Shown piece by piece: positions 45,158 to 52,998 of a stretch of DNA of 64,000 bases. The notes under the pieces were generated by a model. The model was given only the letters and a program-made list of their open reading frames with translations, had not been told where the DNA came from and ran no database searches. The translations under genes were made by a program, and so were the position numbers. This stretch comes from Bacteroidales bacterium (GTDB lineage Bacteria; Bacteroidota; Bacteroidia; Bacteroidales; GCA-2748055): assembly GCA_020636775.1 (NCBI GenBank), contig JACJXF010000002.1, forward strand, positions 62,001-126,000. The letters run 5' to 3'. Each line of letters opens with the position of its first letter. Position 1 is the stretch's first letter.

Positions 45158-46703
45158 CCTTGTTTTTTTCAGAGAGAGCACCCGTGGGACATGCGCCGGC
45201 TGCCAGCAAGGCTGCTTTTTTAAGTCCCTCCTGCAGATCATTGGTAAACGGGATTCCTATTTCCACATCAAATCCCCTGCCAATAAACGTCATCCCAAGT
45301 TCTTCCTTGTATTCTGCTGCAATATCCACGCAAATACCGCATTTAATGCACTTTCCGGGTTCGTAGACCAGCTCTTTGTGCTGGAAATACTTTTTAATTA
45401 TCCTTCTTTCTTCCGAATGGTATCTTTTCTGATCTGCCTTATAAAGGTCGGAATAAATTCGGAGCCTGCAAGTATCAATATCCCTGCAGTCGCAATGCAT
45501 ACATCGGGCAGCTTCCTGAATTACCTCCTCCCTTGAAAATCCTTTACTGATATTTTCAGGTATCAGTCTTCCTGTATCAATGGATTCTTTCATGTACTCC
45601 GACAGTTCTTCGGCAGCCAGTTTTCCAAAACGGGAGTTGAACATAAAATATTCTCCGACTACCTTTTTCCCCTGGAGAAACTGGTCGATGCTGAAGGCTG
45701 CTTCCTTTCCCTGGCCAAGTGCTTTGATGGCCATTTTGGCCGGTTTCAGGGCGCTGCCGGCAATGAAAATATTGCTGTTTTCCAGCCGGAAGGTTTTTGG
45801 ATCGGCAGATCGGTCGGGTAATCCCCATTTATCCATACCACTTTTACCGCTCCCGCTGCAAATTAGAATCGCATGGGAAGATTTTTGGATTTTAGCAAAA
45901 AGCTCCTCATTTACTTCGGTATTCATGCTGAATTTTACGCCGAGTTTTCTGATCACATCGGTTTCCTTTTCCAGAATCTCTGCAGGAAGTATCCCTTTCT
46001 CCACCTCAAGCCTCATGCTACCGCCCGGAATCGCATTTCTGTCGATGAGATCAATCTCGTATCCCCTGAGTCGCAGATACCAGGCAGCCGAGAGTCCGGC
46101 GGGACCTGCACCGATTATACTGACTTTCTTGTTTTTTTCAGTATCAATCGCCGGCAGGAATGTCTCTTCTTTTTCGGGATATTCATCTCCGGCGGCTCTT
46201 TTCAGCAGGCAGATCGATACCGGTTCATCCACCGATTTGCGGTAGCAGGCACCCTCGCAGGGAGCGGAACAGATGCGGCCAAAGACAGATGGAAGGGCAA
46301 TATCTTTTTTTACAACTTTCAGTGCATTCTCAAAATCTCCCTTTGCCAGATACCGGTTCATAAGGGGAATGTTCATGTGGGCAGGGCAGGTGAGCTGACA
46401 AGGTGCCGTGCAATCGCCCACATGCTCTGACAGCAAGAGGTCGAGGGCTGTCTTTCGCGCTTCACGAATCTCATCATCCATGCTTATGATTTCCATCCCC
46501 TCACTCACTGCGACGGAGCATGATGGAAAAAGCCTGCCGCTGCCGGCATCCTTCACCAGGCAAATCATGCAGGAGGTAATGTGATTTTTCCCCTCCCTCC
46601 AGCACATGGAAGGTATCTCCACACCCGCCTCCGCCGCTGCCTGTATAACCGGAATTCCAACTTTTACTTCCAGTGAACGATTATCTATCTTAATTTTCAC
46701 CAT
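45138..46703 (-). CDS. NuoG/GltD hybrid iron-sulfur flavoprotein
   Basis: This 521-residue cytoplasmic protein joins a NuoG/HydA-type N-terminal [2Fe-2S] domain (residues 1-80: CWREGKNHITSCMIC with a later SC), a GltD-type Fe-S region (CTAPCQLTCPAH and ICSAPCEGACYR) and an FAD Rossmann domain (SIIGAGPAGLSAAWYLRLRG near 195). The second GltD Rossmann domain, which normally carries GGGDTA and binds NAD(P)H, is missing: FAD folding goes on directly to NIFIAGSALKPAKMAIKALG. A C-terminal NuoG/HydA-like segment follows (CIKCGICVDIA, then FIGRGFDVEIGIPF and ACPTGALS). It probably passes electrons between the NuoEF-like partner encoded 87 bases upstream and another carrier. Confidence 0.82.
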   Translation of the reverse strand: MVKIKIDNRSLEVKVGIPVIQAAAEAGVEIPSMCWREGKNHITSCMICLVKDAGSGRLFPSCSVAVSEGMEIISMDDEIREARKTALDLLLSEHVGDCTAPCQLTCPAHMNIPLMNRYLAKGDFENALKVVKKDIALPSVFGRICSAPCEGACYRKSVDEPVSICLLKRAAGDEYPEKEETFLPAIDTEKNKKVSIIGAGPAGLSAAWYLRLRGYEIDLIDRNAIPGGSMRLEVEKGILPAEILEKETDVIRKLGVKFSMNTEVNEELFAKIQKSSHAILICSGSGKSGMDKWGLPDRSADPKTFRLENSNIFIAGSALKPAKMAIKALGQGKEAAFSIDQFLQGKKVVGEYFMFNSRFGKLAAEELSEYMKESIDTGRLIPENISKGFSREEVIQEAARCMHCDCRDIDTCRLRIYSDLYKADQKRYHSEERRIIKKYFQHKELVYEPGKCIKCGICVDIAAEYKEELGMTFIGRGFDVEIGIPFTNDLQEGLKKAALLAAGACPTGALSEKNKDEQYES

Positions 46704-46736
46704 TTCTATTTAGCCAATTCAGCTAGCTTTTTTACT

Positions 46737-46788
46737 GCGTTTTAAAACTGCGTTTTCGCGTTCCCGCAAAGCGGGATCAGCGCTTAAT
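46737..46788. repeat. Dispersed palindromic repeat, copy 5 (half-element inside the operon)
   Basis: GTTTTAAAACTGCG is followed by TTTTCGCGTTCCCGCAAAGC and GGGATCAGCGCTTAA. The core CCCGC-AAA-GCGGG is a perfect hairpin. The copy matches the right half of copy 1 closely. It fills the 87-base gap between the NuoEF-like gene and the NuoG/GltD hybrid gene, so it is transcribed if the genes form one operon. Confidence 0.65.
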
Positions 46789-46790
46789 TT

Positions 46791-49133
46791 TCATCTCGTC
46801 ACGATAGCATCCTCCGGACAAACCTGCCTGCAACCATCACACTTAATACAAAGCTCTTGGTTAATTTCATGTTTTTCATGAGGTCTGAAAGGAATGGCAT
46901 CTACCGGACAATCCTGAACACAGAGTGTACAACCAATGCAATCATCGGTGATTATGTACTGAATCATTTCCTTGCATTTTCCCGACGGGCAAACACCCCT
47001 GATATGGGCCTCATATTCATCTCTGAAAAATTTCAGGGTTGATAAAACCGGATTCGGAGCTGTTTTACCTAATCCGCAAAGACTTCCTTTTTTGGTCCAT
47101 TCGGCCAGTTTTTCCAGTTCCTCCAGATCTTTTTCCTCACCCTTTCCGGAGGTGATTTTAATAAGTATTTCGTACATTCTTTTGGTTCCCACCCGGCAGA
47201 AGGTGCATTTACCACAGGATTCATTCTGGGTGAAGGACAGAAAGTAGCGGGCAATATCCACCATGCAATCGGTATCATCGAGAACTACCATTCCCCCTGA
47301 ACCCATCATGGCTCCTGCCTCAACAAGCGATTCGTAATCGATTGAGATGTCGGCCATACTGGCGGGGATACAACCTCCCGAAGGTCCGCCTATCTGCACT
47401 GCCTTAAACTTTCTTCCCCCTGCAACGCCACCACCGATTTCCTCGATCACCTCCCGAATGCTGATTCCCATGGGAACTTCAATGAGTCCCCCCCTGTTGA
47501 TTTTTCCTGCAAGGGCAAAAACTTTTGATCCCGTGGATTTTTCAGTCCCAATGGCATTAAAGACTCCGGCACCATGTCGTAAAATGAACGGGATCTGTGC
47601 AAAGGTTTCAGTATTGTTAACCAGAGTAGGGTATCCCCATAATCCTTCAACAGCGGGATAAGGAGGGCGGATATGTGGAAATCCCCTGTCGCCCTCAATG
47701 GAAGCGATAAGTGCTGTTTCCTCTCCACACACAAAAGCACCGGCGCCCTTGAATACGGAAAGTTCAAAATCGAAGCTGCTTCCCCGGATATTTTTTCCCA
47801 GATACCCTTCCTCATAACAAATTTCCAGGGCTTCCTGAACGCGTTGGACAGCCAGGGGGTATTCGGCGCGAATATAGAAAATCCCCTCATGGCATCCTGT
47901 TGCATAGGCGGCCATTATCATGCCCTCAATAACCCTGTAGGGATACGATTCGAGAAGCATACGGTCCATAAAGGCTCCCGGATCGCCTTCATCGCCATTG
48001 CATATAATGTATTTCTTTTCAGCTCTTTGTTCAGACACGATCTTCCATTTCCTGCCGGTTGGGAATCCTCCGCCGCCACGACCTCTGATTCCTGATTTTA
48101 ATATTTCATCAATAATACTGTCGGGACTTTTTTCCCCGAGGCATATATCCAGTGCCCTGAATCCCTCCCGGGAAATATATTCGTTTATGTCAACAGGGTT
48201 GATGATCCCCCTGAATTCAGTGGCTATAGGTTTTTGCCGGCCCAGGAAAGAGGAAACATGCTTTTCCCTCATATCGAGTGAGTACCTTTCAACCCCAGAC
48301 CAGCGGCCTTCGTCCACCACGTTTTCCATCAGGTTCAGCATTTTATTGCCTATTCTGTTAAAAAAGCCTGCGGGTTGAAAATGCTCCTGAATGATCTGTT
48401 CCACATCCACTGCTTTGACCTTGGAATACAGAATGCTTTCTCCCTGCAGGGGAACAATTTCCATGAGGGGTACCTGGTGACACATCCCAACGCAACCTAC
48501 ATGTTTGAGTTTTACGTTCAGTCCTTTGTTCTCGATGGTTTCCTTAACGGCATCACGGATCTCGCTGCTGCCACTGGCAACGCAGCATGAACCAAGGCCG
48601 ATTCGGATCTCACCCTGTATCTCCTCTCCGGATGCCTTACGGAAACGTTTTCCTGATTTGGTGTCCTTAAGTTTTTCAAAGTCCTGAAGGACGTCTCCTA
48701 TTTTTCCTGAATGGACATGCCCGTATGTGATCTGATCAATCTGAACTACTGGTGCCAGGGTGCAGCAACCTAGACAGTTTACTTTTTCAATGGTATATTT
48801 TCCGGATGAACTTGTGTCTTCATCTTCATTTAATTGGAATTCCCTTTTAAAAGCGTCGTAGACCTGCTCTGCACCTTTCACATGGCAGGCGGTGCCCACG
48901 CATACTTTTATTATATGTTCCCCGGCTGGCTTAAAACGAAACTGTGAATAGAAGCTGGCAACGGAAATAATCCGGGCAGGAGTAATGCTGGTTTTTTCGC
49001 AGACTCTTTCAAGAGCTTCCTGAGGGAGGTAGTTAAAATGATTCTGTATAGACTGCAGGATTGGTATTACCGATTGCTTCCCGCTCCCGAGTCTTTCAAT
49101 AAATTCATCTACAATGTGTATATCCTCGCTCAT
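46791..49133 (-). CDS. Fused NuoE-NuoF (HydB-like) NADH oxidoreductase subunit
   Basis: This 780-residue protein fuses several modules. Residues about 10-155 are a NuoE thioredoxin-like [2Fe-2S] domain (CVGTAC and NCLGCC). About 175-265 is a second thioredoxin-like [2Fe-2S] segment (GLGSCC, HVGCVGMCHQ). About 280-690 is NuoF with FMN/NADH motifs SGIRGRGGGGFPTGRKWK, NGDEGDPGAF and FVCGEETALIASIEG, plus the [4Fe-4S] motif SCGKCTFCRVGTKRM and SLCGLG. The end is a 2[4Fe-4S] ferredoxin (CIGCTLCVQDCPVDAI and CIKCDGCRQVCPEDAI). This is the HydB/HndC pattern of bifurcating hydrogenases and formate dehydrogenases. The start is ATG 49133 (MSEDI); an upstream codon would overlap the previous gene. No catalytic subunit is adjacent. 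Confidence 0.9.
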   Translation of the reverse strand: MSEDIHIVDEFIERLGSGKQSVIPILQSIQNHFNYLPQEALERVCEKTSITPARIISVASFYSQFRFKPAGEHIIKVCVGTACHVKGAEQVYDAFKREFQLNEDEDTSSSGKYTIEKVNCLGCCTLAPVVQIDQITYGHVHSGKIGDVLQDFEKLKDTKSGKRFRKASGEEIQGEIRIGLGSCCVASGSSEIRDAVKETIENKGLNVKLKHVGCVGMCHQVPLMEIVPLQGESILYSKVKAVDVEQIIQEHFQPAGFFNRIGNKMLNLMENVVDEGRWSGVERYSLDMREKHVSSFLGRQKPIATEFRGIINPVDINEYISREGFRALDICLGEKSPDSIIDEILKSGIRGRGGGGFPTGRKWKIVSEQRAEKKYIICNGDEGDPGAFMDRMLLESYPYRVIEGMIMAAYATGCHEGIFYIRAEYPLAVQRVQEALEICYEEGYLGKNIRGSSFDFELSVFKGAGAFVCGEETALIASIEGDRGFPHIRPPYPAVEGLWGYPTLVNNTETFAQIPFILRHGAGVFNAIGTEKSTGSKVFALAGKINRGGLIEVPMGISIREVIEEIGGGVAGGRKFKAVQIGGPSGGCIPASMADISIDYESLVEAGAMMGSGGMVVLDDTDCMVDIARYFLSFTQNESCGKCTFCRVGTKRMYEILIKITSGKGEEKDLEELEKLAEWTKKGSLCGLGKTAPNPVLSTLKFFRDEYEAHIRGVCPSGKCKEMIQYIITDDCIGCTLCVQDCPVDAIPFRPHEKHEINQELCIKCDGCRQVCPEDAIVTR

Positions 49134-49150
49134 TTCTTCTTTTTCACATT

Positions 49151-50956
49151 TTACCTGCCTATACAAAACAAGGAATTCTTTCCCCTGATATAAATTCTTC
49201 CCTCGGCAAAAACAGGGAGTGCAAATCCCGGCTCTCCCAGTTTGGGTTCACTCACTATGGTTCCGCTTTTATCAGCCTTCAGGATATGCATTATTCCGTC
49301 CATATCGATTATGTAAACCTTATTTTCAGCAATCATCGGGGATGAATAAAATCCCTTGTCGAATTGTTTTTCCCATATATTTTCCCCGCTCTGCGCATCA
49401 TAACATACCAGCACCCCATAGCTGGTTGCCAGGAAAAGCAATCCGTTATAGGCAACGGGGCTTGATACTTCAGAAAGGTATTCATCGCTTTGCCATACCA
49501 GAGCCCCGTTTTTGGCTGCATCCAGAGCTACTGTTTTTGCATATTCGTTTGTGGCAAATACCAGTCCGTTCCAGGTAGCAGCGGAGGGAGCTACCTCTCC
49601 CGAAAGCACATCGGCCTTCCACAACTCTTTTCCAGTTTCCGGATCATAGGCTGCCACAGAGGGATCAGCGGTCGTAATAATCTGCATTTTTCCATTCAGA
49701 TCCAGAAGCATGGGTGATGACCATGAAATTTTGTTTGTCCGGGCAATATCCCAGACTGTATTTCCTGTTCCCGCATCCAGAGCGAGCATCCGTCCTCCTT
49801 TTGAAGTATCGTACTGAACAATCACCTTTCCCTTCCAGTAAATAAGAGAAGAGGAATGGCCGTAGTGGTTTACCGGAACACCCAGGTTTTTGGCCCAAAC
49901 CCGGTTGCCATCGAGATCAAAGGCAATAATATCACCGGTGGCAAAAATTGCATAAACATTAGTTCCGTCGATTGCCATGGTAGGAGCTGAAAGGCCTGTA
50001 TCGTCGGTTACTTTAGGGGGAGCAGCGGGAGAGCCAGGGATGTTATCCGCCTCCTTTTCCCATAACAGACGGCCTGTATTTCTGTCGTAGCAGCTTACGA
50101 GTCGCGACACCTTATCTCCCCCGGCAATAAAAATTTTATCTCCCCAAATTACGGGTGAGTTATAGCCGGGTTTACTTACAGCGACTTTCCATTTTATATT
50201 TTTACCACTTGCACCGTCCCAGTCGGTCGGGATATTTTTATGGTAAGATATTCCCTGACCCAGATATCCCCGAAAGGAACTTTCGTTGTTTTTAAAATCA
50301 GCAGCAGTTGTTTTTTTTGCTGCCTGGCTGGCTGCGAGAGTTGATACCTCCTTCGGGTTATTTTTTGAAGTATCAGTTTTAGCTGTGTCAGCCTCCAAAA
50401 CAGCTGAGCTGTCGACAATACTGATAAGCTGTATTTCTTCAGACTTCTCACCCGCCGGCGCGTCAGAGAGTAAGCCCGGGTGATAATTTTTCAGAAAATC
50501 CTTCGTCAGGTATGATGATAGCAAAGCTAAAGCGAACACTGTAACACCACTTATCAGAAGCCAGCGGTGAGAAATAATTCTGTTTTTAAGGGGATTTTCA
50601 GGAGCATTTTCCGGAAGAGCGATGGTAGCCTCTATATCGGTTTTCATCTTCAATGCAATAGCCAGGACGATCCCTCCAAAAAGCAACAAATAGGTTCCCG
50701 TTTTAATCTGCCATTCTGAAGTGAAATAGGCTTTCCGGGCCAAAAGGTCGAAATCACGGATTTCTTCTCTGAGTTCTTCATTCTTTGGATCATCGGCCAG
50801 CCTTTGTACCAGGGCTTCAATACTTTTGCTTTCCAGGGGCTTATGACTTTTTATCTGCCAGAAATTAAAGACAAGCAGGAAGGCCACCAGGATGCAGAAG
50901 GCTGATGAGATGACAATTATCTGTCGGAGTAGTTTTAGTTTTGTTTCCTGATCCAT
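49151..50956 (-). CDS. Membrane-anchored PQQ-like beta-propeller protein
   Basis: This 601-residue protein has three predicted membrane helices at about 10-32, 84-104 and 130-150, then a low-complexity linker rich in Ala, Lys and Ser, and a periplasmic propeller from about 220 that starts with FRGYLGQG. Blades include VVQYDTSKGGRMLALDAGTG, MQIITTADPSVAAYDPETGK and GVLVCYDAQSGENIWEK. The Cys-free propeller lacks the disulfide and calcium site of quinohaemoprotein dehydrogenases, so it may bind a different ligand or serve as scaffold. It lies one base after the NapH-like gene and 17 bases before the NuoEF-like gene, which ties the propellers to the redox genes. Confidence 0.87.
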   Translation of the reverse strand: MDQETKLKLLRQIIVISSAFCILVAFLLVFNFWQIKSHKPLESKSIEALVQRLADDPKNEELREEIRDFDLLARKAYFTSEWQIKTGTYLLLFGGIVLAIALKMKTDIEATIALPENAPENPLKNRIISHRWLLISGVTVFALALLSSYLTKDFLKNYHPGLLSDAPAGEKSEEIQLISIVDSSAVLEADTAKTDTSKNNPKEVSTLAASQAAKKTTAADFKNNESSFRGYLGQGISYHKNIPTDWDGASGKNIKWKVAVSKPGYNSPVIWGDKIFIAGGDKVSRLVSCYDRNTGRLLWEKEADNIPGSPAAPPKVTDDTGLSAPTMAIDGTNVYAIFATGDIIAFDLDGNRVWAKNLGVPVNHYGHSSSLIYWKGKVIVQYDTSKGGRMLALDAGTGNTVWDIARTNKISWSSPMLLDLNGKMQIITTADPSVAAYDPETGKELWKADVLSGEVAPSAATWNGLVFATNEYAKTVALDAAKNGALVWQSDEYLSEVSSPVAYNGLLFLATSYGVLVCYDAQSGENIWEKQFDKGFYSSPMIAENKVYIIDMDGIMHILKADKSGTIVSEPKLGEPGFALPVFAEGRIYIRGKNSLFCIGR

Positions 50957-50957
50957 A

Positions 50958-52229
50958 TTATTTCAGTTTTTCTACCGGACAATAACTCATGCAACGTCCG
51001 CAGCTAAAGCAATCGCCTTTGTGTGGTTCGTAAATTTCCTTCTTCCGGAAAAGGAACTGGTTCATAACCATAATTCCGATTACCAGGCCCAGGAATCCCC
51101 CGAGGTACCAGCCTCCGATCCGGAATTTTGTGCGTATCACTGCAGCATTTTCAACCAGCTGATCAAATGTTTTGCCTGATTCCCGGAATGCTTTTATGTC
51201 AATATTTTTAGTATCGTTTTTCATTTCAGGGTGGGCGATAAGCAATTCTGACAGGTATACATCGGGGTGGGCCCTTGATAAAAGTACATGGGAGCTTGAA
51301 ATTGCATATCCCCCTATAAAAACCCATACAGGAATCAGCAGCGCAAAAAGGCTGAATCGTTTCAGATTTTCTCTCAGTGTTTTTGGTGTTCTGATCTTTT
51401 CATCTTCCGGAATCTCAATGGCGTCGAAAGGACATGAGTTTTCGCACAGTTTGCAGGAGATGCATTCCGCGGGAGTTATGCTCATGTGATGTTTTGAAAA
51501 TTTCGACATCCAGCTGAGCAGTACCCCGTATGGGCAAAATACACGGCAATAGGGACGGGCAAAAAACAGTCCCAGGATGAGCAGGGCGATGCCAATCACA
51601 ATCATAATATAGGGTGCATCCATCCTGAAGAAACCCACAAAGGGATCGTACCTGCAAATGATAAAGTCGGTACCTGTGGCTGCATATAGGATGGCAAATC
51701 CCAGGTAGACATAAGGAATAAAACTCAGGGTTTTCCTTACCCAGACAGGCAGGGAAACCGGTTTGATAATGATCAGATCCTGTATGGCCCCAAGAGGGCA
51801 GGCAGCTGCGCAAAAGGTCCGGCCAAAAAACAATGCGAAAACGAGAGGAAGCAGGAAAAAGAGAAGTACGGTTATGGATACTTTATATACCGGGTCGAAA
51901 AGGGCAAGGGTAATATTCTGAAGGGAGCCGACAGAGCATATGCAGCCCTCCCGGTAAAATCCAAAATAAAGCAGGCTGAATATGGAGAGCCAGAGTATGC
52001 CACGACGGGAACGTTTTTTAATCACCAGCCAGGAAGCGAGGGAGAGGGCAGCCAGCAGAACCAGAACATCCGTATATTCAAGAGCTGTAGAGCGGGGTTC
52101 GGGTGTTGTAGGACTGGGCTGCACATATCCGGTTTCAAATTCAGGCTTTGGAAAGCGTTGCTGGGCATTTGCCTGGAACAGAGTGAGTGCAAAAATAAGG
52201 CTAAGAAAGATCCGGCTTATGTTTTTCAT
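50958..52229 (-). CDS. NapH/NosR-like polytopic [4Fe-4S] membrane protein
   Basis: This 423-residue inner-membrane protein has a signal peptide (cleaved near ANAQ), about five or six helices and paired CX3CP motifs: FGRTFCAAACPLGA and ARPYCRVFCPYGV, as in NosR, CcoG and NapH. A ferredoxin loop follows (CISCKLCENSCPFDAIEI) and the extreme C-terminus has a further CFSCGRCMSYCPVEKLK. An extra CICSVGSLQN near residue 95 is also present. The FMN-binding domain of NosR is absent. It probably moves electrons between the quinone pool and periplasmic Fe-S partners. It starts 3 bases after the Tat-exported ferredoxin gene, like napGH. Confidence 0.9.
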   Translation of the reverse strand: MKNISRIFLSLIFALTLFQANAQQRFPKPEFETGYVQPSPTTPEPRSTALEYTDVLVLLAALSLASWLVIKKRSRRGILWLSIFSLLYFGFYREGCICSVGSLQNITLALFDPVYKVSITVLLFFLLPLVFALFFGRTFCAAACPLGAIQDLIIIKPVSLPVWVRKTLSFIPYVYLGFAILYAATGTDFIICRYDPFVGFFRMDAPYIMIVIGIALLILGLFFARPYCRVFCPYGVLLSWMSKFSKHHMSITPAECISCKLCENSCPFDAIEIPEDEKIRTPKTLRENLKRFSLFALLIPVWVFIGGYAISSSHVLLSRAHPDVYLSELLIAHPEMKNDTKNIDIKAFRESGKTFDQLVENAAVIRTKFRIGGWYLGGFLGLVIGIMVMNQFLFRKKEIYEPHKGDCFSCGRCMSYCPVEKLK

Positions 52230-52232
52230 TTC

Positions 52233-52808
52233 TTATCCCTTAAGTGGTTTGATAAATTCTCCCTTTATAAGATAGGGTTGGGAAGCAGGAACTCTTTTTA
52301 TGGCATCGGATGGACAGGACCTTGCAATACTGCATTCGTTGCAGTTATCGCATCTATCATGACGGATCTGAAGGTGAAGAGATCCATTTCCAAATGAAGA
52401 GCATCCTTTTACGCATTTGGCACAGCCGATACAGAGATCTTCATTTATAACATATTCAAAATATGGTTCTTCAATGTATTTTCTCTGGATAGCCGCAGTT
52501 GGACAAAGCTGATTTTCGGCTCCGGTCTCGAGTTGTTTAACACCGGGCTTAAAATATCCGCCACAGAGGTCGCAATAGCCACAGAGGTCATAGGCATGTA
52601 TGCATTTTACAGCAGAAGGACTTTTAACGCATTCTGTAGCACATCGTCCGCACTGCGTGCATTTTGCAGGGTCGATCTGCCATACCCATTTTTCAGCTGT
52701 GCTTTTTCTGCCGGCTGCCACTGCAACACCTGCCAGGGAGAATCCCAGAGCCAGGCGGAGTCCTGTATGGATGAACTCTCTCCTTTTTATGGACTTATCC
52801 TTCTCCAT
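52233..52808 (-). CDS. Tat-exported multi-[4Fe-4S] ferredoxin (NapG-like)
   Basis: This 191-residue protein has a twin-arginine signal (KRREFIHTG followed by LRLALGFSLAGVAVAAG). The mature part holds Cys-rich loops: CTQCGRCATEC, CIHAYDLCGYCDLC, CIGCAKCVKGC and CDNCNECSIARSCPSDAI, enough for about four [4Fe-4S] clusters. That matches NapG/DmsB-type periplasmic electron carriers. It overlaps the small Cys-rich gene by 14 bases and is followed by the NapH-like gene after 3 bases. It is likely folded in the cytoplasm, exported by Tat, and held at the membrane with the NapH-like protein. Confidence 0.88.
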   Translation of the reverse strand: MEKDKSIKRREFIHTGLRLALGFSLAGVAVAAGRKSTAEKWVWQIDPAKCTQCGRCATECVKSPSAVKCIHAYDLCGYCDLCGGYFKPGVKQLETGAENQLCPTAAIQRKYIEEPYFEYVINEDLCIGCAKCVKGCSSFGNGSLHLQIRHDRCDNCNECSIARSCPSDAIKRVPASQPYLIKGEFIKPLKG

Positions 52809-52995
52809 TTTCTCTGAATTTTATTGCTTCCGGCAGACTGCAGCGGCTGTTCTTACTGCATGCATTGCACTGCTCCCTCTCTGAACAAACGCCGGGGCTG
52901 ATTTGCCTGCGGAAAGCGAATACAGCAATAACTGCCGCTATGGATGCCAGTATCGTGAGCCGAACGGAAGTATTTATAAATTCTTTTCTGTTCAT
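52795..52995 (-). CDS. Small membrane-anchored Cys-rich protein
   Basis: This 66-residue protein has a positively charged N-terminus (MNRKEFINTS), one helix (about 10-28) and then a Cys segment CSEREQCNACSKNSRC with spacing CX5CX2CX5C, which could hold an Fe-S cluster or other metal. I do not recognise a named family. The N-terminus looks like a Tat-type RKEF variant, as in the neighbour. It starts 3 bases after the NHL gene and its stop overlaps the next gene by 14 bases, so it belongs to the cluster. It is too short for most automated pipelines to name. Confidence 0.72.
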   Translation of the reverse strand: MNRKEFINTSVRLTILASIAAVIAVFAFRRQISPGVCSEREQCNACSKNSRCSLPEAIKFRENGEG

Positions 52996-52998
52996 GAT

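Noticed and set aside
45580..46245. A 221-residue open frame on the plus strand opposite the NuoG/GltD hybrid gene.
   Set aside because: It mirrors a well-supported gene, is rich in Ser/Pro/Phe as expected of antisense reading, and has no domain.
47447..48378. Several overlapping 100-150 residue frames on both strands inside the NuoEF-like gene.
   Set aside because: The NuoEF-like frame contains all expected motifs across this span; the others are shadows.
45138..49133. Start of a complex I (nuo) operon.
   Set aside because: No NuoA-D or NuoH-N genes are present and NuoF is fused to NuoE with additional ferredoxin domains, as in HydB-type subunits.
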